A stretch of 64,000 nucleotides of DNA from an uncultured Thermanaerothrix sp. (GTDB lineage: Bacteria; Chloroflexota; Anaerolineae; Anaerolineales; Anaerolineaceae), in assembly GCF_938028735.1 (NCBI RefSeq), contig NZ_CALIMF010000002.1:124001-188000 (forward strand), read 5' to 3'. Positions 1 through 8,258 of the stretch are shown in pieces; the first letter of the stretch is position 1; every line of letters starts with the position of its first letter. The notes beneath the pieces were generated by a model. The model worked only from the letters and a program-made list of their open reading frames with translations, did no database searches and had not been told where the DNA came from. Both the position numbers and the translations under genes were made by a program.

Positions 1-126
1 ATCTCGACCAGCGCGGTTAAGAGTCGCCTCCACCGTGCCCGCCAAAAAATGGCCATTTTATGGAAGGAAGAACAACACAGTGGTTCTGCCCCCAAGGAGT
101 CAATCCATGAAGCACCCGCCTATTGA
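1..126 (+). CDS. ECF RNA polymerase sigma factor, C-terminal fragment
   Basis: Only the last 41 codons are in the window; the gene starts to the left. Frame 1 reads through a sigma region 4 recognition helix (STSAVKSRLHRARQKM, residues 4-19 of the fragment), the typical end of an ECF sigma factor that contacts the -35 element, and stops at TGA 124-126. Its end overlaps the start of the anti-sigma gene by 20 bases, which fits a translationally coupled sigma/anti-sigma pair. With only the tail visible, the ECF subgroup cannot be told. Confidence 0.85.
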   Translation: MSTSAVKSRLHRARQKMAILWKEEQHSGSAPKESIHEAPAY

Positions 127-646
127 AACCTGGTTCTGTGAGATGGGATGCTCCGAAATTCAGTCCCAGGACATGAAGGCCCATTTAGAAACATGTGTAC
201 ATTGCCGTGAATCCTACCTGGCTTGGCAGGAGGTCAGAGAAGAAATCAAACGCCTGCCTTTGATTGCCCCTCCCCCGGCGTTTTCCAACCGCTGGGAGTC
301 TTATGCCCGGGCCCAAATGCAGCGCTCTTTTCAGGCCACTTGGACATGGATCGACTTTGTGGTAGGGGTGGTGCTCTTAATTCTGGTGAGTTGTATAGCG
401 CTTTTGGTTCTCTTTTGGGATTCCAACTTCGTCGCCGAGGGAATCGCGCACCTCATCCGATTCCTGACACGTCTGCCCTCGACCTGGCTTTATATCCGCT
501 ACGCCACTGTTTTCTGGCTGCGTGAAACCCCACCCTACTGGTTACCAGCAATTGGTTTCATCCTTTACGCTTGGATCCTTCTCCCCTTGAGTGCCTGGTG
601 TTACACACTCGCCAAACTCACCCTACAAGGAGCAAAAACCCCATGA
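107..646 (+). CDS. Zinc-finger anti-sigma factor, two membrane segments
   Basis: A 179-residue protein predicted to hold the upstream ECF sigma factor at the membrane. The N-terminal cytoplasmic part carries the anti-sigma zinc-finger signature HLETCVHC (H26, C30, C33). Hydrophobic segments lie at about 81-104 and 145-168, with about 40 residues between them. I chose ATG 107, not the in-frame upstream codon at 35, because AAGGAG (94-99) sits just before it and the protein then begins right at the zinc-finger region; the upstream codon lies deep inside the sigma gene. Its stop overlaps the next start (ATGA at 643-646). The family is recognised by motif and position; the inducing signal is unknown. 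Confidence 0.85.
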   Translation: MKHPPIETWFCEMGCSEIQSQDMKAHLETCVHCRESYLAWQEVREEIKRLPLIAPPPAFSNRWESYARAQMQRSFQATWTWIDFVVGVVLLILVSCIALLVLFWDSNFVAEGIAHLIRFLTRLPSTWLYIRYATVFWLRETPPYWLPAIGFILYAWILLPLSAWCYTLAKLTLQGAKTP

Positions 647-1713
647 AGACGAGACACATTACTTTATGCTTAATCTTTGCGGTCAGCCTAATCCTTCCAC
701 TTGGATCATGGCGCCCCGCCCTCGCCAAGCCCCTGCTATCTCCTTACCCACAAACCCTCAAGGGCGATCGCCTAGTGATTGGAGAAACCTTTGTCCTGCA
801 GAGCGGTGAAACCCTCGAGGGAGACCTGGTAATTATAGGGGGTACCGCCGAGGTGCAGAAAGGCGCTACCGTCAACGGAGATATTGATTTGCTGGGTGGC
901 TCGTTGAAACTGGCGGGAGAAGTGGTTGCCAGCATTAACGCCGTTGGAGCAACGCTTGAATTTGAGGAGGGCGCCCTGATCCGAGGAGATATTCACGCTA
1001 TGGCCTGTTCAATCTCGGGATTAGAGAAAGTCACCCTGATGGGCAGTCTTAATACTTTCAGCCCCTCAACTGGCGTTTGGCGAGCCCCGGTTTTCCGCTG
1101 GCAACCCTGGGCCAATGTGCCCACAGAACCCTTCAATTTCCTGCAGCGCGCTTTTCTTAACCTTCTACGCACACTAGCGATTGCTCTTCTGGCACTGCTA
1201 ATTGCCTTGATTCTGCCAATGCCCCTAGATCGCATCAGCCAAACGCTCACGTACGAGCCTTTCCTTAGCGGCGGTTTGGGATTGTTGACGCTACTGGTTA
1301 TACCAGCGGTATTAGTGATTCTGCTGATCACCATTATTCTGATCCCAGTGGCACTAGCAGGGTTGATGATTCTGGCTCTAGCGCTACTGCTGGGATGGGT
1401 CGCCGTCGGATACGAAATCGGAAATCGTCTGGCCAACCTCTTCAAGAGCATTTGGAGCCCTCCTGTGACTGCCGGGATTGGCACATTGATACTTGGACTT
1501 GTCCTGTACTTGCTGGGATATGTGCCCTGTCTGGGCGGAATCCTAAGTTTTTTGATCGGATGCTGGGGTCTAGGTGCCGTTCTGTTAAGTCGTTTCGGCA
1601 CCCAGGTCTTCCGTACCAACACACCTGTCCCTTCCGCTCCAGATTATCCAGGGATTACCCCAACCCGGCTATCGCCTTCCGATGAAGAGGAGAAAGAAGG
1701 AGAAAACCCATGA
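643..1713 (+). CDS. Bactofilin-like (polymer-forming) membrane protein
   Basis: A 356-residue envelope protein. It begins with a signal peptide (MKTRHITLCL onward, cleavage likely after ALA near residue 28). Residues about 45-137 form short Gly-rich repeats of the bactofilin/polymer-forming type (GDLVIIGGTAEV, GDIDLLGGSLKL, GDIHAMACSIS), expected to fold as a right-handed beta-helix. From about 170 to 320 there are four or more strongly hydrophobic segments. The C-terminus (about 330-356) is polar and acidic. ATG 643 overlaps the anti-sigma stop and has AAGGAG upstream (628-633). It lies in the ECF sigma operon, so it is probably induced with it in an envelope response. Exact function is unknown; bactofilin-like plus membrane segments is a common predicted architecture, not an enzyme. 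Confidence 0.7.
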   Translation: MKTRHITLCLIFAVSLILPLGSWRPALAKPLLSPYPQTLKGDRLVIGETFVLQSGETLEGDLVIIGGTAEVQKGATVNGDIDLLGGSLKLAGEVVASINAVGATLEFEEGALIRGDIHAMACSISGLEKVTLMGSLNTFSPSTGVWRAPVFRWQPWANVPTEPFNFLQRAFLNLLRTLAIALLALLIALILPMPLDRISQTLTYEPFLSGGLGLLTLLVIPAVLVILLITIILIPVALAGLMILALALLLGWVAVGYEIGNRLANLFKSIWSPPVTAGIGTLILGLVLYLLGYVPCLGGILSFLIGCWGLGAVLLSRFGTQVFRTNTPVPSAPDYPGITPTRLSPSDEEEKEGENP

Positions 1714-2594
1714 AACGAATTTCAAAGGCCTTTCCAGTTGGTCTGATCCTGCTAAGCCTAACACTGTTGAGTTCACTGGCTTGCTCCATTACTGTCAACC
1801 TACCCAATATTCGTGTGCCAACGCTTCAAACGACTACTCCGGTTGTCATGACCGTTGACGAGCCACTCCCCGCAGATAGCGCGCAAGCCATCAAATTACG
1901 TTTGGAAATGGGAATGGGGCAACTGACCCTCCAACCGGGCGCTCGGAGCCTACTCCAGGGTAGCATTCGCTACAATGTCCCCGAATGGGAGCCTCAAATC
2001 CTACGTGGCGAGGATAGTCTAGTCCTGACCCAGCGCCAGGCGGATGGGCAACTAGCGCTTCCCAAGGAAACGATCAATGAATGGGACTTAAAATTGGGGA
2101 ATTACCCGCTACAACTGACCATCAACGCCGGCGCTTATAAAGGTGAAATAGATTTGAGTGGTCTGCCTATTACGCGATTACAAATCTCGGATGGAGCCAG
2201 CGAAGCACGGGTGGTGTTCAATACCCCCAATCCTCTGCCCATGGAGCAACTGCGCTATCGCACCGGGGCTTCCAAAATTGAACTACTTGGTCTAGGAAAC
2301 TCCCGTGCTCAGGAAATTGTTTTTGAAGGGGGCACAGGGACTTACACGCTGGATTTTTCAGGTGAGATGTCACATGATATGAACGTAAGCATCAAGTCTG
2401 GGGTTTCCCAAGTAGTGCTCATCATTCCCTCTGAGGTACCCGCACGCGTGGAGATCACTGGCGGGTTGAACAACGTTTCTCCGCAAGGCACCTGGAGCAT
2501 CCGCGACAGCGTTTACGAGAAGGGTGGCCGTGGACCCAAACTATGGATCAAGATCCAAATGGGGGTTGGCTCCCTTGAACTCAAAACCCGGTAG
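1710..2594 (+). CDS. Toast_rack/LiaF-like adhesin-type lipoprotein
   Basis: A 294-residue predicted lipoprotein: the signal peptide ends in LSSLAC with the lipidated cysteine at residue 25. The rest is beta-rich with repeated patterns (MGQLTLQPG, ASKIELLGLG, VSQVVLIIPSEV, VGSLELKTR), as in toast_rack/DUF4097 'cell-wall-active antibiotic response' proteins, which form flat beta-solenoid sheets on the outer face. The start overlaps the previous stop (ATGA 1710-1713), so it is the last gene of the ECF operon. Its 3' end overlaps the convergent nadD by 14 bases. Family is assigned from the repeat pattern; no catalytic residues are visible and a structural or sensing role is inferred. Confidence 0.65.
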   Translation: MKRISKAFPVGLILLSLTLLSSLACSITVNLPNIRVPTLQTTTPVVMTVDEPLPADSAQAIKLRLEMGMGQLTLQPGARSLLQGSIRYNVPEWEPQILRGEDSLVLTQRQADGQLALPKETINEWDLKLGNYPLQLTINAGAYKGEIDLSGLPITRLQISDGASEARVVFNTPNPLPMEQLRYRTGASKIELLGLGNSRAQEIVFEGGTGTYTLDFSGEMSHDMNVSIKSGVSQVVLIIPSEVPARVEITGGLNNVSPQGTWSIRDSVYEKGGRGPKLWIKIQMGVGSLELKTR

Positions 2595-3192
2595 CGCGAT
2601 ACAACCGATAGTGTTCTACTAACTCATACACCTGTGGCAGAAGGTAGTAACGGTATGTTCTACCCTCTGCCACGCGTTGACGGATCTGGGAGGAGGAAAT
2701 CTCCAACAATGGGGCATCCACAAACATTACTTTGCGTTCCAGGCCAGGCAAAACGGCCTCGAGGCGTGAGAGATCTACCGCATCTCCAGGTCGCCGCATC
2801 ACCCCCAGCCCATCGCAAGTCTCTAAAAATTTTAGGGGTTGATGCCACGTTGGCAGGTCACGCAGCGAATCCCCACCGATCAGATAAATCAGCGTATCTC
2901 CAGGGTAAAGGTCGTGCAAAATCCGGAGCGTATCCACCGCGTAATGGGGACCAGGGCGCTCAATCTCAACCCGTGAGAGTTCAAATAGAGGGTTGCTCCG
3001 TATAGCAGCCTCAACCAATTCAAGTCGAATTGCCAGAGGGGTGATCGGTTGCCCGCGCTTGTGGGGTGGATCGGGGGTCAGGACCCACAACACGCGTCCC
3101 AATCCCAATTGATCAGCCGCTTCCGAAGCCAGAATCAGGTGCCCCACATGGGGTGGATCAAAAGTTCCACCGAAGACCCCGATACGCCTCAT
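2581..3192 (-). CDS. nadD: Nicotinate-nucleotide adenylyltransferase
   Basis: Transfers AMP from ATP to nicotinate mononucleotide, the penultimate step of NAD synthesis, in the cytoplasm. A 203-residue protein, normal for NadD. The nucleotidyltransferase motif GGTFDPPHVGH is at residues 8-18 (HxGH at 15-18), and the C-terminal SSSQIR motif (ISTxxR type) is near residue 165. Two starts are possible: GTG 3201 or ATG 3192. I prefer ATG 3192 because it overlaps the obg stop (ATGA), places MRRIGVFGG at the N-terminus as in homologues, and implies coupling to obg. The obg-nadD pairing is a common bacterial arrangement. Confidence 0.93.
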   Translation of the reverse strand: MRRIGVFGGTFDPPHVGHLILASEAADQLGLGRVLWVLTPDPPHKRGQPITPLAIRLELVEAAIRSNPLFELSRVEIERPGPHYAVDTLRILHDLYPGDTLIYLIGGDSLRDLPTWHQPLKFLETCDGLGVMRRPGDAVDLSRLEAVLPGLERKVMFVDAPLLEISSSQIRQRVAEGRTYRYYLLPQVYELVEHYRLYRATGF

Positions 3193-4454
3193 TCCTGCCA
3201 CTCAAGTTCGTAATTATCCCCAATGAAGACGGTATCTCCATTCTGAACGCCTGCCTGACGCAGCGCTTCATCCACTCCCAGGACCTCCATTAATCTCTGG
3301 AAGCGGCGCACCGATTCCTCGTACTCCCAGTACGTCATTGCCGCTGCCCGCTCAACAGCCTCTCCAGTCACTTTGAAACTTCCATCCGCCAGTCGAATGA
3401 CTTGGAAGGCTCGCGGGTCTGCAGAAGGACGATACACGGGCATCTCAACCTGGCTTGGAATCGCTGGGGCTTGCTTGACCAGTTCTGCGCAACGCCACAA
3501 AATCGGTTGCAAACCAATCTTTTTCAAGGCCGAGATAGCGACCGCATCCACCCCACGTTCCTTGAGCTGGCGCTCAATTTCGGGCCAGCGTTCCTGCACT
3601 TCTGGTAAATCAATCTTGTTGAGCGCAACAATCATGGGTTTACGCGTCAGTTCAGGGTCGAATAGAGCCAACTCGCTATTGATTTGGGCATAGTCAGCCA
3701 CTGGATCAGGGGAAAGTCCATCCAGCAAGTGGATTAATACCTTGGTTCGCTGGATATGACGCAAGAAAGCATCCCCCAACCCTACCCCGCGATGAGCCCC
3801 CTCAACCAATCCCGGAATATCGGCCAAAACCAGAGACGTGTTAGCATCTAAATCGGCTACTCCAAGATTGGGCTCCAAGGTAGTGAAAGGATAATCGGCA
3901 ATTTTAGGCTTTGCATTCGTTACCGCAGCCAGAAAACTGGATTTCCCTGCATTAGGTACCCCCACAATGCCTACATCGGCAATCAGTTTCAACTCGAGGC
4001 GTAAGTTACGTTCTTGGCCCGGTTCCCCTTTCTCGGCAATACGCGGAGCCTGGTTACGTGGGGTAGCAAAATGGGCATTGCCTCGTCCGCCCCTGCCACC
4101 ACGGCACACCACCAGACGCTGCCCAGGCTCCACCAGATCGCCCAATAACTCTCCCGTATCGTCATCGTAAACCACGGTGCCCGGCGGAACGGGGATGATC
4201 AAATCTTCGCCTGAGCGCCCGGTCATGTTGTTAGGTCCACCTCGCCCACCATCCTGAGCAATGAAACGACGCTGATAGCGAAACTTCACCAACGTATTCA
4301 GCGAGGGAGTAACCTCGAGAATGACATCTCCCCCCCGCCCACCATCACCACCATCGGGGCCGCCGCGGGCTACATATTTCTCCCGGTGAAAGTGGACAAT
4401 ACCATCCCCGCCTTTGCCTGAGCGAACGTAGATTCTGGCCTCGTCAATAAACAT
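3189..4454 (-). CDS. obgE: GTPase Obg/CgtA
   Basis: Essential ribosome-associated GTPase of 50S maturation and stress control. 421 residues. The Gly-rich Obg fold spans about 1-158. The G domain shows G1 GVPNAGKS (165-172), G2 YPFTT (188-192), G3 DIPG (212-215), G4 NKID (279-282) and G5 SAL (308-310). A C-terminal OCT domain (about 350-420) is present, ending near NGDTVFIGDNYELEW. OCT is found in some phyla only, including Firmicutes and Actinobacteria. Coupled to nadD downstream. A perfect stem-loop lies just upstream between it and the preceding gene. Confidence 0.95.
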   Translation of the reverse strand: MFIDEARIYVRSGKGGDGIVHFHREKYVARGGPDGGDGGRGGDVILEVTPSLNTLVKFRYQRRFIAQDGGRGGPNNMTGRSGEDLIIPVPPGTVVYDDDTGELLGDLVEPGQRLVVCRGGRGGRGNAHFATPRNQAPRIAEKGEPGQERNLRLELKLIADVGIVGVPNAGKSSFLAAVTNAKPKIADYPFTTLEPNLGVADLDANTSLVLADIPGLVEGAHRGVGLGDAFLRHIQRTKVLIHLLDGLSPDPVADYAQINSELALFDPELTRKPMIVALNKIDLPEVQERWPEIERQLKERGVDAVAISALKKIGLQPILWRCAELVKQAPAIPSQVEMPVYRPSADPRAFQVIRLADGSFKVTGEAVERAAAMTYWEYEESVRRFQRLMEVLGVDEALRQAGVQNGDTVFIGDNYELEWQE

Positions 4455-4471
4455 ACCTCATCCGCTCATCC

Positions 4472-4505
4472 AGGGTAGGAAAGGTATTGGCTCCTTTCCT
4501 ACCCT
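4472..4505 (-). other. 13-bp perfect stem-loop upstream of obg
   Basis: AGGGTAGGAAAGG at 4472-4484 pairs perfectly with CCTTTCCTACCCT at 4493-4505, with an 8-base loop. It lies between the stop of the preceding minus-strand gene (4523) and the obg start (4454). On the minus strand no T-run follows, so it is not a standard intrinsic terminator for that direction; on the plus strand it is followed by TTGTTTTAT. It may be an intercistronic processing or stabilising hairpin, or a barrier to antisense transcription. Confidence 0.6.
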
Positions 4506-4522
4506 TGTTTTATCTTCCCAAT

Positions 4523-5839
4523 CTACTTGCCCAGTTTTTCTTTCAGAATATCCTCCAGGGTAGGTTGTCCGATCTCCTGGAGTTCGTAGCGAACGCGTTG
4601 TACCGGTTTGTTGATCTTGATCACTCGCGTAATGTCAATGGGCGTGGCTGAAATAACCAGATCCACCTCTGCCCGATTGATGGTCGCCTCCAGTTCCTTC
4701 ATTTGGGTTTCACCATATCCCATCGCAGGCAGAATAGGGCCCGTCTGCGAATATTTCTGATACGTTTCGGCAATTGAACCCACCGCATACGGGCGCGGGT
4801 CGACAATCTCAGCGGCACCAAAACGGCGGGCAGCCACCCAACCAGCCCCATAAGCCATTTCACCATGTGTCAGAGTGGGACCATCCTCAATCACCAACAC
4901 CCGTTTACCCCGGATCGCCCGCGGATCATCCACAAAGATGGGTGAAGCTGCCTCAATGATAATAGCATTCGGATTGAGCGCTTGGAGATTCTCGCGAACT
5001 TGCAAAACGGCTTCGGGATTTGCCGTATCAACTTTGTTAATCACAAACACATCCGCCCGGCGCACATTGGTCTCGCCTGGGTGGTAACGCTGTTCGTGAC
5101 CTGGACGGTGAGGATCCGCTACCACAATGCGCAGATCTTCCTTATAAAACGAGAAGTCATTATTGCCCCCATCCCACAAGATGACATCCACTTCGGCTTC
5201 TGCCTGGCGCAAAATCTTCTCGTAATCAACCCCCGCATAAACGATAACCCCGTTATCCAGGTGCGGTTCGTATTCTTCCCGCTCCTCAATCGTACACTCG
5301 TAGCGGTCTAGATCTGCATAACTGGCGAAGCGTTGGGCTTCCTGGCGCACCAAGTCACCATAAGGCATGGGGTGTCGAATTGCTGCCACTCGCAAACCCA
5401 TCCCACGCAATATTTTGGCCACACGACGGCTGGTCTGACTCTTCCCCGAACCCGTGCGTACCGCACATACAGCAATTACCGGCTTGCTGGATTTCAATTG
5501 GGTGCTTCCAGGTCCCATTAGACGAAAGTCGGCGCCAGCTGCCATCACTAGAGAGGCCTTGTGCATGACATACTCGTGCGAAACATCGCTGTAGGCAAAC
5601 ACTACCTGATCCACAGCTAAGGTCTTGATCAAGTGTTCCAGTTCACTCTCAGGATAAATCGGAATGCCCTCAGGGTATAGGGGGCCGGCTAATTGCGGTG
5701 GATAACGCCGTCCCTCAATATTGGGAATTTGGGTCGCGGTAAATGCTACGACCTGATATTCGGGGTTGTTACGGAAGAAAACGTTGAAATTGTGAAAATC
5801 ACGACCTGCGGCGCCCATGATAATGGTTCGAATGGTCAT
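4523..5839 (-). CDS. Cyclic 2,3-diphosphoglycerate synthetase homologue (P-loop NTPase)
   Basis: A 438-residue cytoplasmic protein of the family (COG2403-like) that includes the cyclic 2,3-diphosphoglycerate synthetase of thermophilic methanogens, which makes the osmolyte/thermoprotectant cDPG from 2,3-bisphosphoglycerate and ATP. Visible: an N-terminal Rossmann-like domain (TIRTIIMGAAGRDFHNFN, residues 2-19), a P-loop RTGSGKSQ (128-135), WDGGNND (222-228), and NKVD (268-271). No signal peptide or membrane segment. AGGAGG lies 12 bases before the ATG. It sits between obg and argS on the same strand. Bacterial homologues are mostly annotated as predicted GTPases, so substrate and product in this organism remain an inference. 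Confidence 0.75.
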   Translation of the reverse strand: MTIRTIIMGAAGRDFHNFNVFFRNNPEYQVVAFTATQIPNIEGRRYPPQLAGPLYPEGIPIYPESELEHLIKTLAVDQVVFAYSDVSHEYVMHKASLVMAAGADFRLMGPGSTQLKSSKPVIAVCAVRTGSGKSQTSRRVAKILRGMGLRVAAIRHPMPYGDLVRQEAQRFASYADLDRYECTIEEREEYEPHLDNGVIVYAGVDYEKILRQAEAEVDVILWDGGNNDFSFYKEDLRIVVADPHRPGHEQRYHPGETNVRRADVFVINKVDTANPEAVLQVRENLQALNPNAIIIEAASPIFVDDPRAIRGKRVLVIEDGPTLTHGEMAYGAGWVAARRFGAAEIVDPRPYAVGSIAETYQKYSQTGPILPAMGYGETQMKELEATINRAEVDLVISATPIDITRVIKINKPVQRVRYELQEIGQPTLEDILKEKLGK

Positions 5840-5879
5840 AGGTTGTTAAATCCTCCTGGGTGTTGGATTTTAAACCGGA

Positions 5880-7637
5880 TTACATCGCCTCTGGGGCGTT
5901 AATCCCAAGCAAAGCCAAGCCAACCTCCAGTGCCTGGCGTGCCGCCGCCACCAAGCGGAGCCGGAATTGACGCACTTCCATCTCCGCTTGCAACACCGGA
6001 CATTGAGTGTAAAAGTCATTGAAAACGCGGGCCATTTCATAGACTAGGTTGGCAATCAGCAGAGGGCGGAATTCTGCAGCCGCCCGTTGGATCTCACCCG
6101 GCAACCGGGAAATCAGATCCACTAACTCAATCTCTGATGTGGTCAATGTATGCACGGGGAGCACGGAGGCGGGAAGCTCAAAACCGACCTTACGCAAAAT
6201 GCTCCCGGCTCGAACGTAGGCGTACTGAATGTAGGGGGCTGCTTGTCCATTGATATCCAACGCGCTTTCCCAATCAAAAGTCACAATCTTAGTGTTATCC
6301 CGTGAGAGCATGGAGTACTTGATTGCCCCCAATGCTACGGCATGGGCAATCGCTTGTTGCTTCTCTGGTGACAACTCTGGATTTTTCACTTGAACGATTT
6401 CCAGAGCTCGACGGGTGGCTTCACGCACTAAATCCTCCAATAACACCACCGTACCTTCGCGTGAGGACATAGTGACATTGCCCGGCAGATTGACAATTTC
6501 ATAGGCCAGGTGATAGCACTTGTTGGCCCAAGCGTACCCCATTAGTTCAAGGGTCTTGAAAATCTGCTGCAAATAGAGGCTCTGGCGCACGTCAATCACA
6601 TAAATAGAGCGATCCAAATCGTATTCTTGAAACTTCAGGATCGCCAACGCCAAGTCCTTAGTGGCATAAAGCGAGGTTCCATCTGAACGTAGGACCACTA
6701 GCGTACGATACTTATCTTTCGTACCTAGGAGCTCATCCAAAGGCACTACCACAGGACCTTCCGGGCGCTCGTCACGAGCAATGCCACGTCGAATCAAGTC
6801 CTCCACCAAACGAATGCCCGGCTCCTCGACCTCGCTCTCAAAATAGACACGGTCAAAATGAACGCCTAACAAGGCATAAATCTGATCAAACCCTTCCAGG
6901 GACCACTGGCGCGTCCGCTGCCAAAGGGCTAGGATGTCTGGGTCACGTTGGTGCCAGCGTGCAAAAAGTGCCCGCACCCGAGGCTCTACGGAGGGATCTT
7001 CCTCAAAGCGTCGGTCAGCTTCGGCATACAAATCTCCCATCCAGCGGGTTTTATCCTCCCCTGGCTCCTCGCCCGCATGGTAGGTCATATAGTTCCAGAG
7101 CCACTTAATAACATGTAAACCAATATCACCAATATAATTAGCCCGAATCACCTCATAGCCGGCATATTCAAGGATGTTGGAGATCGCAGCTCCCAAGATC
7201 ACGTTCCGCAAGTGGCCCACATGAAACGCCTTGTGGGTATTGGGCTGTGAAAACTCTACCATAACTCTTTCGCCGCGCGGAGCTGCCCGACCAAAGCCAC
7301 GTTTCTGCTCAAGCACGGTATCCACAACACGCTGCGCATAACGCTCCGGGGAGAAATAAAGATTGAGATAGCCGTTCACCGCCTCTATCCGCGCAAAGCC
7401 CTCCATCTCTCCTAAGAACCGCGCCACCTCGGTAGCCAATTCCTGCGCCCGCTGATTGACCTTGAGCGGCTTCCCCTGCCGTGCTTCCTGAGCCGCCAAC
7501 TGGAAAAAAGAGGTCGAAATTCCCCAATGACCAGCAAAAGGAATCCACTTCCACTGGATCTGCGGCTCAGGCAACCCATTTTGCTGACAATACTGGCGAA
7601 TTTTTGCCTCTACAGTTTGTTGTTCGTGCTCAAACAT
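5880..7637 (-). CDS. argS: Arginyl-tRNA synthetase
   Basis: Class I synthetase charging tRNA-Arg. 585 residues, normal length. The N-terminal Add1-type domain covers about 1-110; the HIGH-type motif is HVGH (139-142) within FSQPNTHKAFHVGHLRN; the KMSKS loop is represented by TMSSREG (about 390-396), as in many ArgRS proteins that lack a canonical lysine there. The C-terminal helical anticodon-binding (DALR) domain covers about 465-585. ATG 7637 is chosen over an in-frame GTG at 7646 because GAGGGG lies about 8 bases before the ATG. An extended -10 promoter lies upstream at 7699-7707. Confidence 0.95.
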   Translation of the reverse strand: MFEHEQQTVEAKIRQYCQQNGLPEPQIQWKWIPFAGHWGISTSFFQLAAQEARQGKPLKVNQRAQELATEVARFLGEMEGFARIEAVNGYLNLYFSPERYAQRVVDTVLEQKRGFGRAAPRGERVMVEFSQPNTHKAFHVGHLRNVILGAAISNILEYAGYEVIRANYIGDIGLHVIKWLWNYMTYHAGEEPGEDKTRWMGDLYAEADRRFEEDPSVEPRVRALFARWHQRDPDILALWQRTRQWSLEGFDQIYALLGVHFDRVYFESEVEEPGIRLVEDLIRRGIARDERPEGPVVVPLDELLGTKDKYRTLVVLRSDGTSLYATKDLALAILKFQEYDLDRSIYVIDVRQSLYLQQIFKTLELMGYAWANKCYHLAYEIVNLPGNVTMSSREGTVVLLEDLVREATRRALEIVQVKNPELSPEKQQAIAHAVALGAIKYSMLSRDNTKIVTFDWESALDINGQAAPYIQYAYVRAGSILRKVGFELPASVLPVHTLTTSEIELVDLISRLPGEIQRAAAEFRPLLIANLVYEMARVFNDFYTQCPVLQAEMEVRQFRLRLVAAARQALEVGLALLGINAPEAM

Positions 7638-7698
7638 GCAACCCACCCCTCAATTTGTAGGGTATTGATAATTCACGCTTCCAATGATAGGCAGACCG

Positions 7699-7707
7699 AT
7701 TATAACA
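7699..7707 (-). promoter_or_regulatory. Extended -10 promoter for argS
   Basis: On the minus strand the bases read TGTTATAAT, a perfect extended -10 (TGnTATAAT), about 53 bases before the argS ATG. No good -35 hexamer is visible, which extended -10 promoters tolerate. Confidence 0.6.
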
Positions 7708-7756
7708 TAGACCCCCGCCTTGCCATCTGGGCGAGAGTGAGCCCCAAGCATAAAGC

Positions 7757-7780
7757 GAGCGGGAGGTGATACTCCCGCTC
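7757..7780 (-). terminator. Stem-loop after rpsT
   Basis: GAGCGGGAG (7757-7765) pairs with CTCCCGCTC (7772-7780) across a 6-base loop, 38 bases after the rpsT stop. On the minus strand it is followed by CGCTTTATG, a poor T-run, so termination is likely but not certain. Confidence 0.5.
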
Positions 7781-7817
7781 ACACAAAATGCTCAAACGAT
7801 AGAAGAGGCGTGTTTGA

Positions 7818-8093
7818 TCAGGCTGCCTTGCTCAATAAAGCGGCAAAGCGCTTCATCAAGCGGCTCTTTCGGCGCGCGGCGTTATTTTTGTGGATAATCC
7901 CTTTTTCGGCTGCCTTATCAAGGGCTTTCTGAGCACGCAGAACTGCCACACGAGCCTCATCAAGGTTGCCACTCTCGATAGCTGCATTTGCCTTACGGAT
8001 AAACGTACGTGCTGACCCGCGATAGACTCGGTTGCGTAGCCGTCGCTTCTCATTTTGTCGGTTGCGTTTGATCTGAGACTTGATATTAGCCAA
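7818..8093 (-). CDS. rpsT: 30S ribosomal protein S20, TTG start
   Basis: 91-residue basic protein binding 16S rRNA during 30S assembly. The N-terminus MANIKSQIKRNRQNEKRRLR and the Arg/Lys-rich three-helix layout are those of S20. The start codon is TTG (8091-8093), with GGAGG about 7 bases upstream; no in-frame ATG fits. Escherichia coli rpsT also starts at a rare UUG, where it takes part in autogenous translational control; whether control is similar here is an inference. It has its own promoter-like sequence (8129-8137) and may also receive read-through from pgk. Confidence 0.97.
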   Translation of the reverse strand: MANIKSQIKRNRQNEKRRLRNRVYRGSARTFIRKANAAIESGNLDEARVAVLRAQKALDKAAEKGIIHKNNAARRKSRLMKRFAALLSKAA

Positions 8094-8128
8094 AGCCCAT
8101 CCTCCATCTGTTTAACTTTCGAAAGCGG

Positions 8129-8137
8129 ATTTTACCA
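8129..8137 (-). promoter_or_regulatory. Extended -10 promoter for rpsT
   Basis: The minus strand reads TGGTAAAAT, an extended -10 (TGn plus TAAAAT), about 36 bases before the TTG start of rpsT. The same nonamer occurs upstream of the ECF sigma gene at 44881-44889. Confidence 0.5.
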
Positions 8138-8217
8138 GAATATGCCTAATCCGTCCAGGAATTTTGCTAAAAATGCCTCCAAAGAGTCCCGCCTTGTTCC
8201 TTGATAAACGTGCCGAC

Positions 8218-8238
8218 CCCGGCCTTTCGGGGGCCGGG
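8218..8238 (-). terminator. GC-rich stem-loop after pgk
   Basis: CCCGGCC (8218-8224) pairs with GGCCGGG (8232-8238) across a 7-base loop, 20 bases after the pgk stop; flanking ACCCCG/CGGGGT could form an alternative stem. A T-run on the minus strand is absent, so this may only attenuate transcription between pgk and rpsT. Confidence 0.45.
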
Positions 8239-8258
8239 ATCGGGGTGCTTTCAAAATC

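Noticed and set aside
993..1622. Open frame of 209 codons on the minus strand
   Set aside because: It lies wholly antisense to the bactofilin-like gene, has no ribosome-binding site and an arginine/proline-rich composition typical of shadow frames.
7646..7817. Possible small gene or tRNA between argS and rpsT
   Set aside because: No tRNA-like fold or start/stop pair with a ribosome-binding site; the region holds the argS promoter and a stem-loop.
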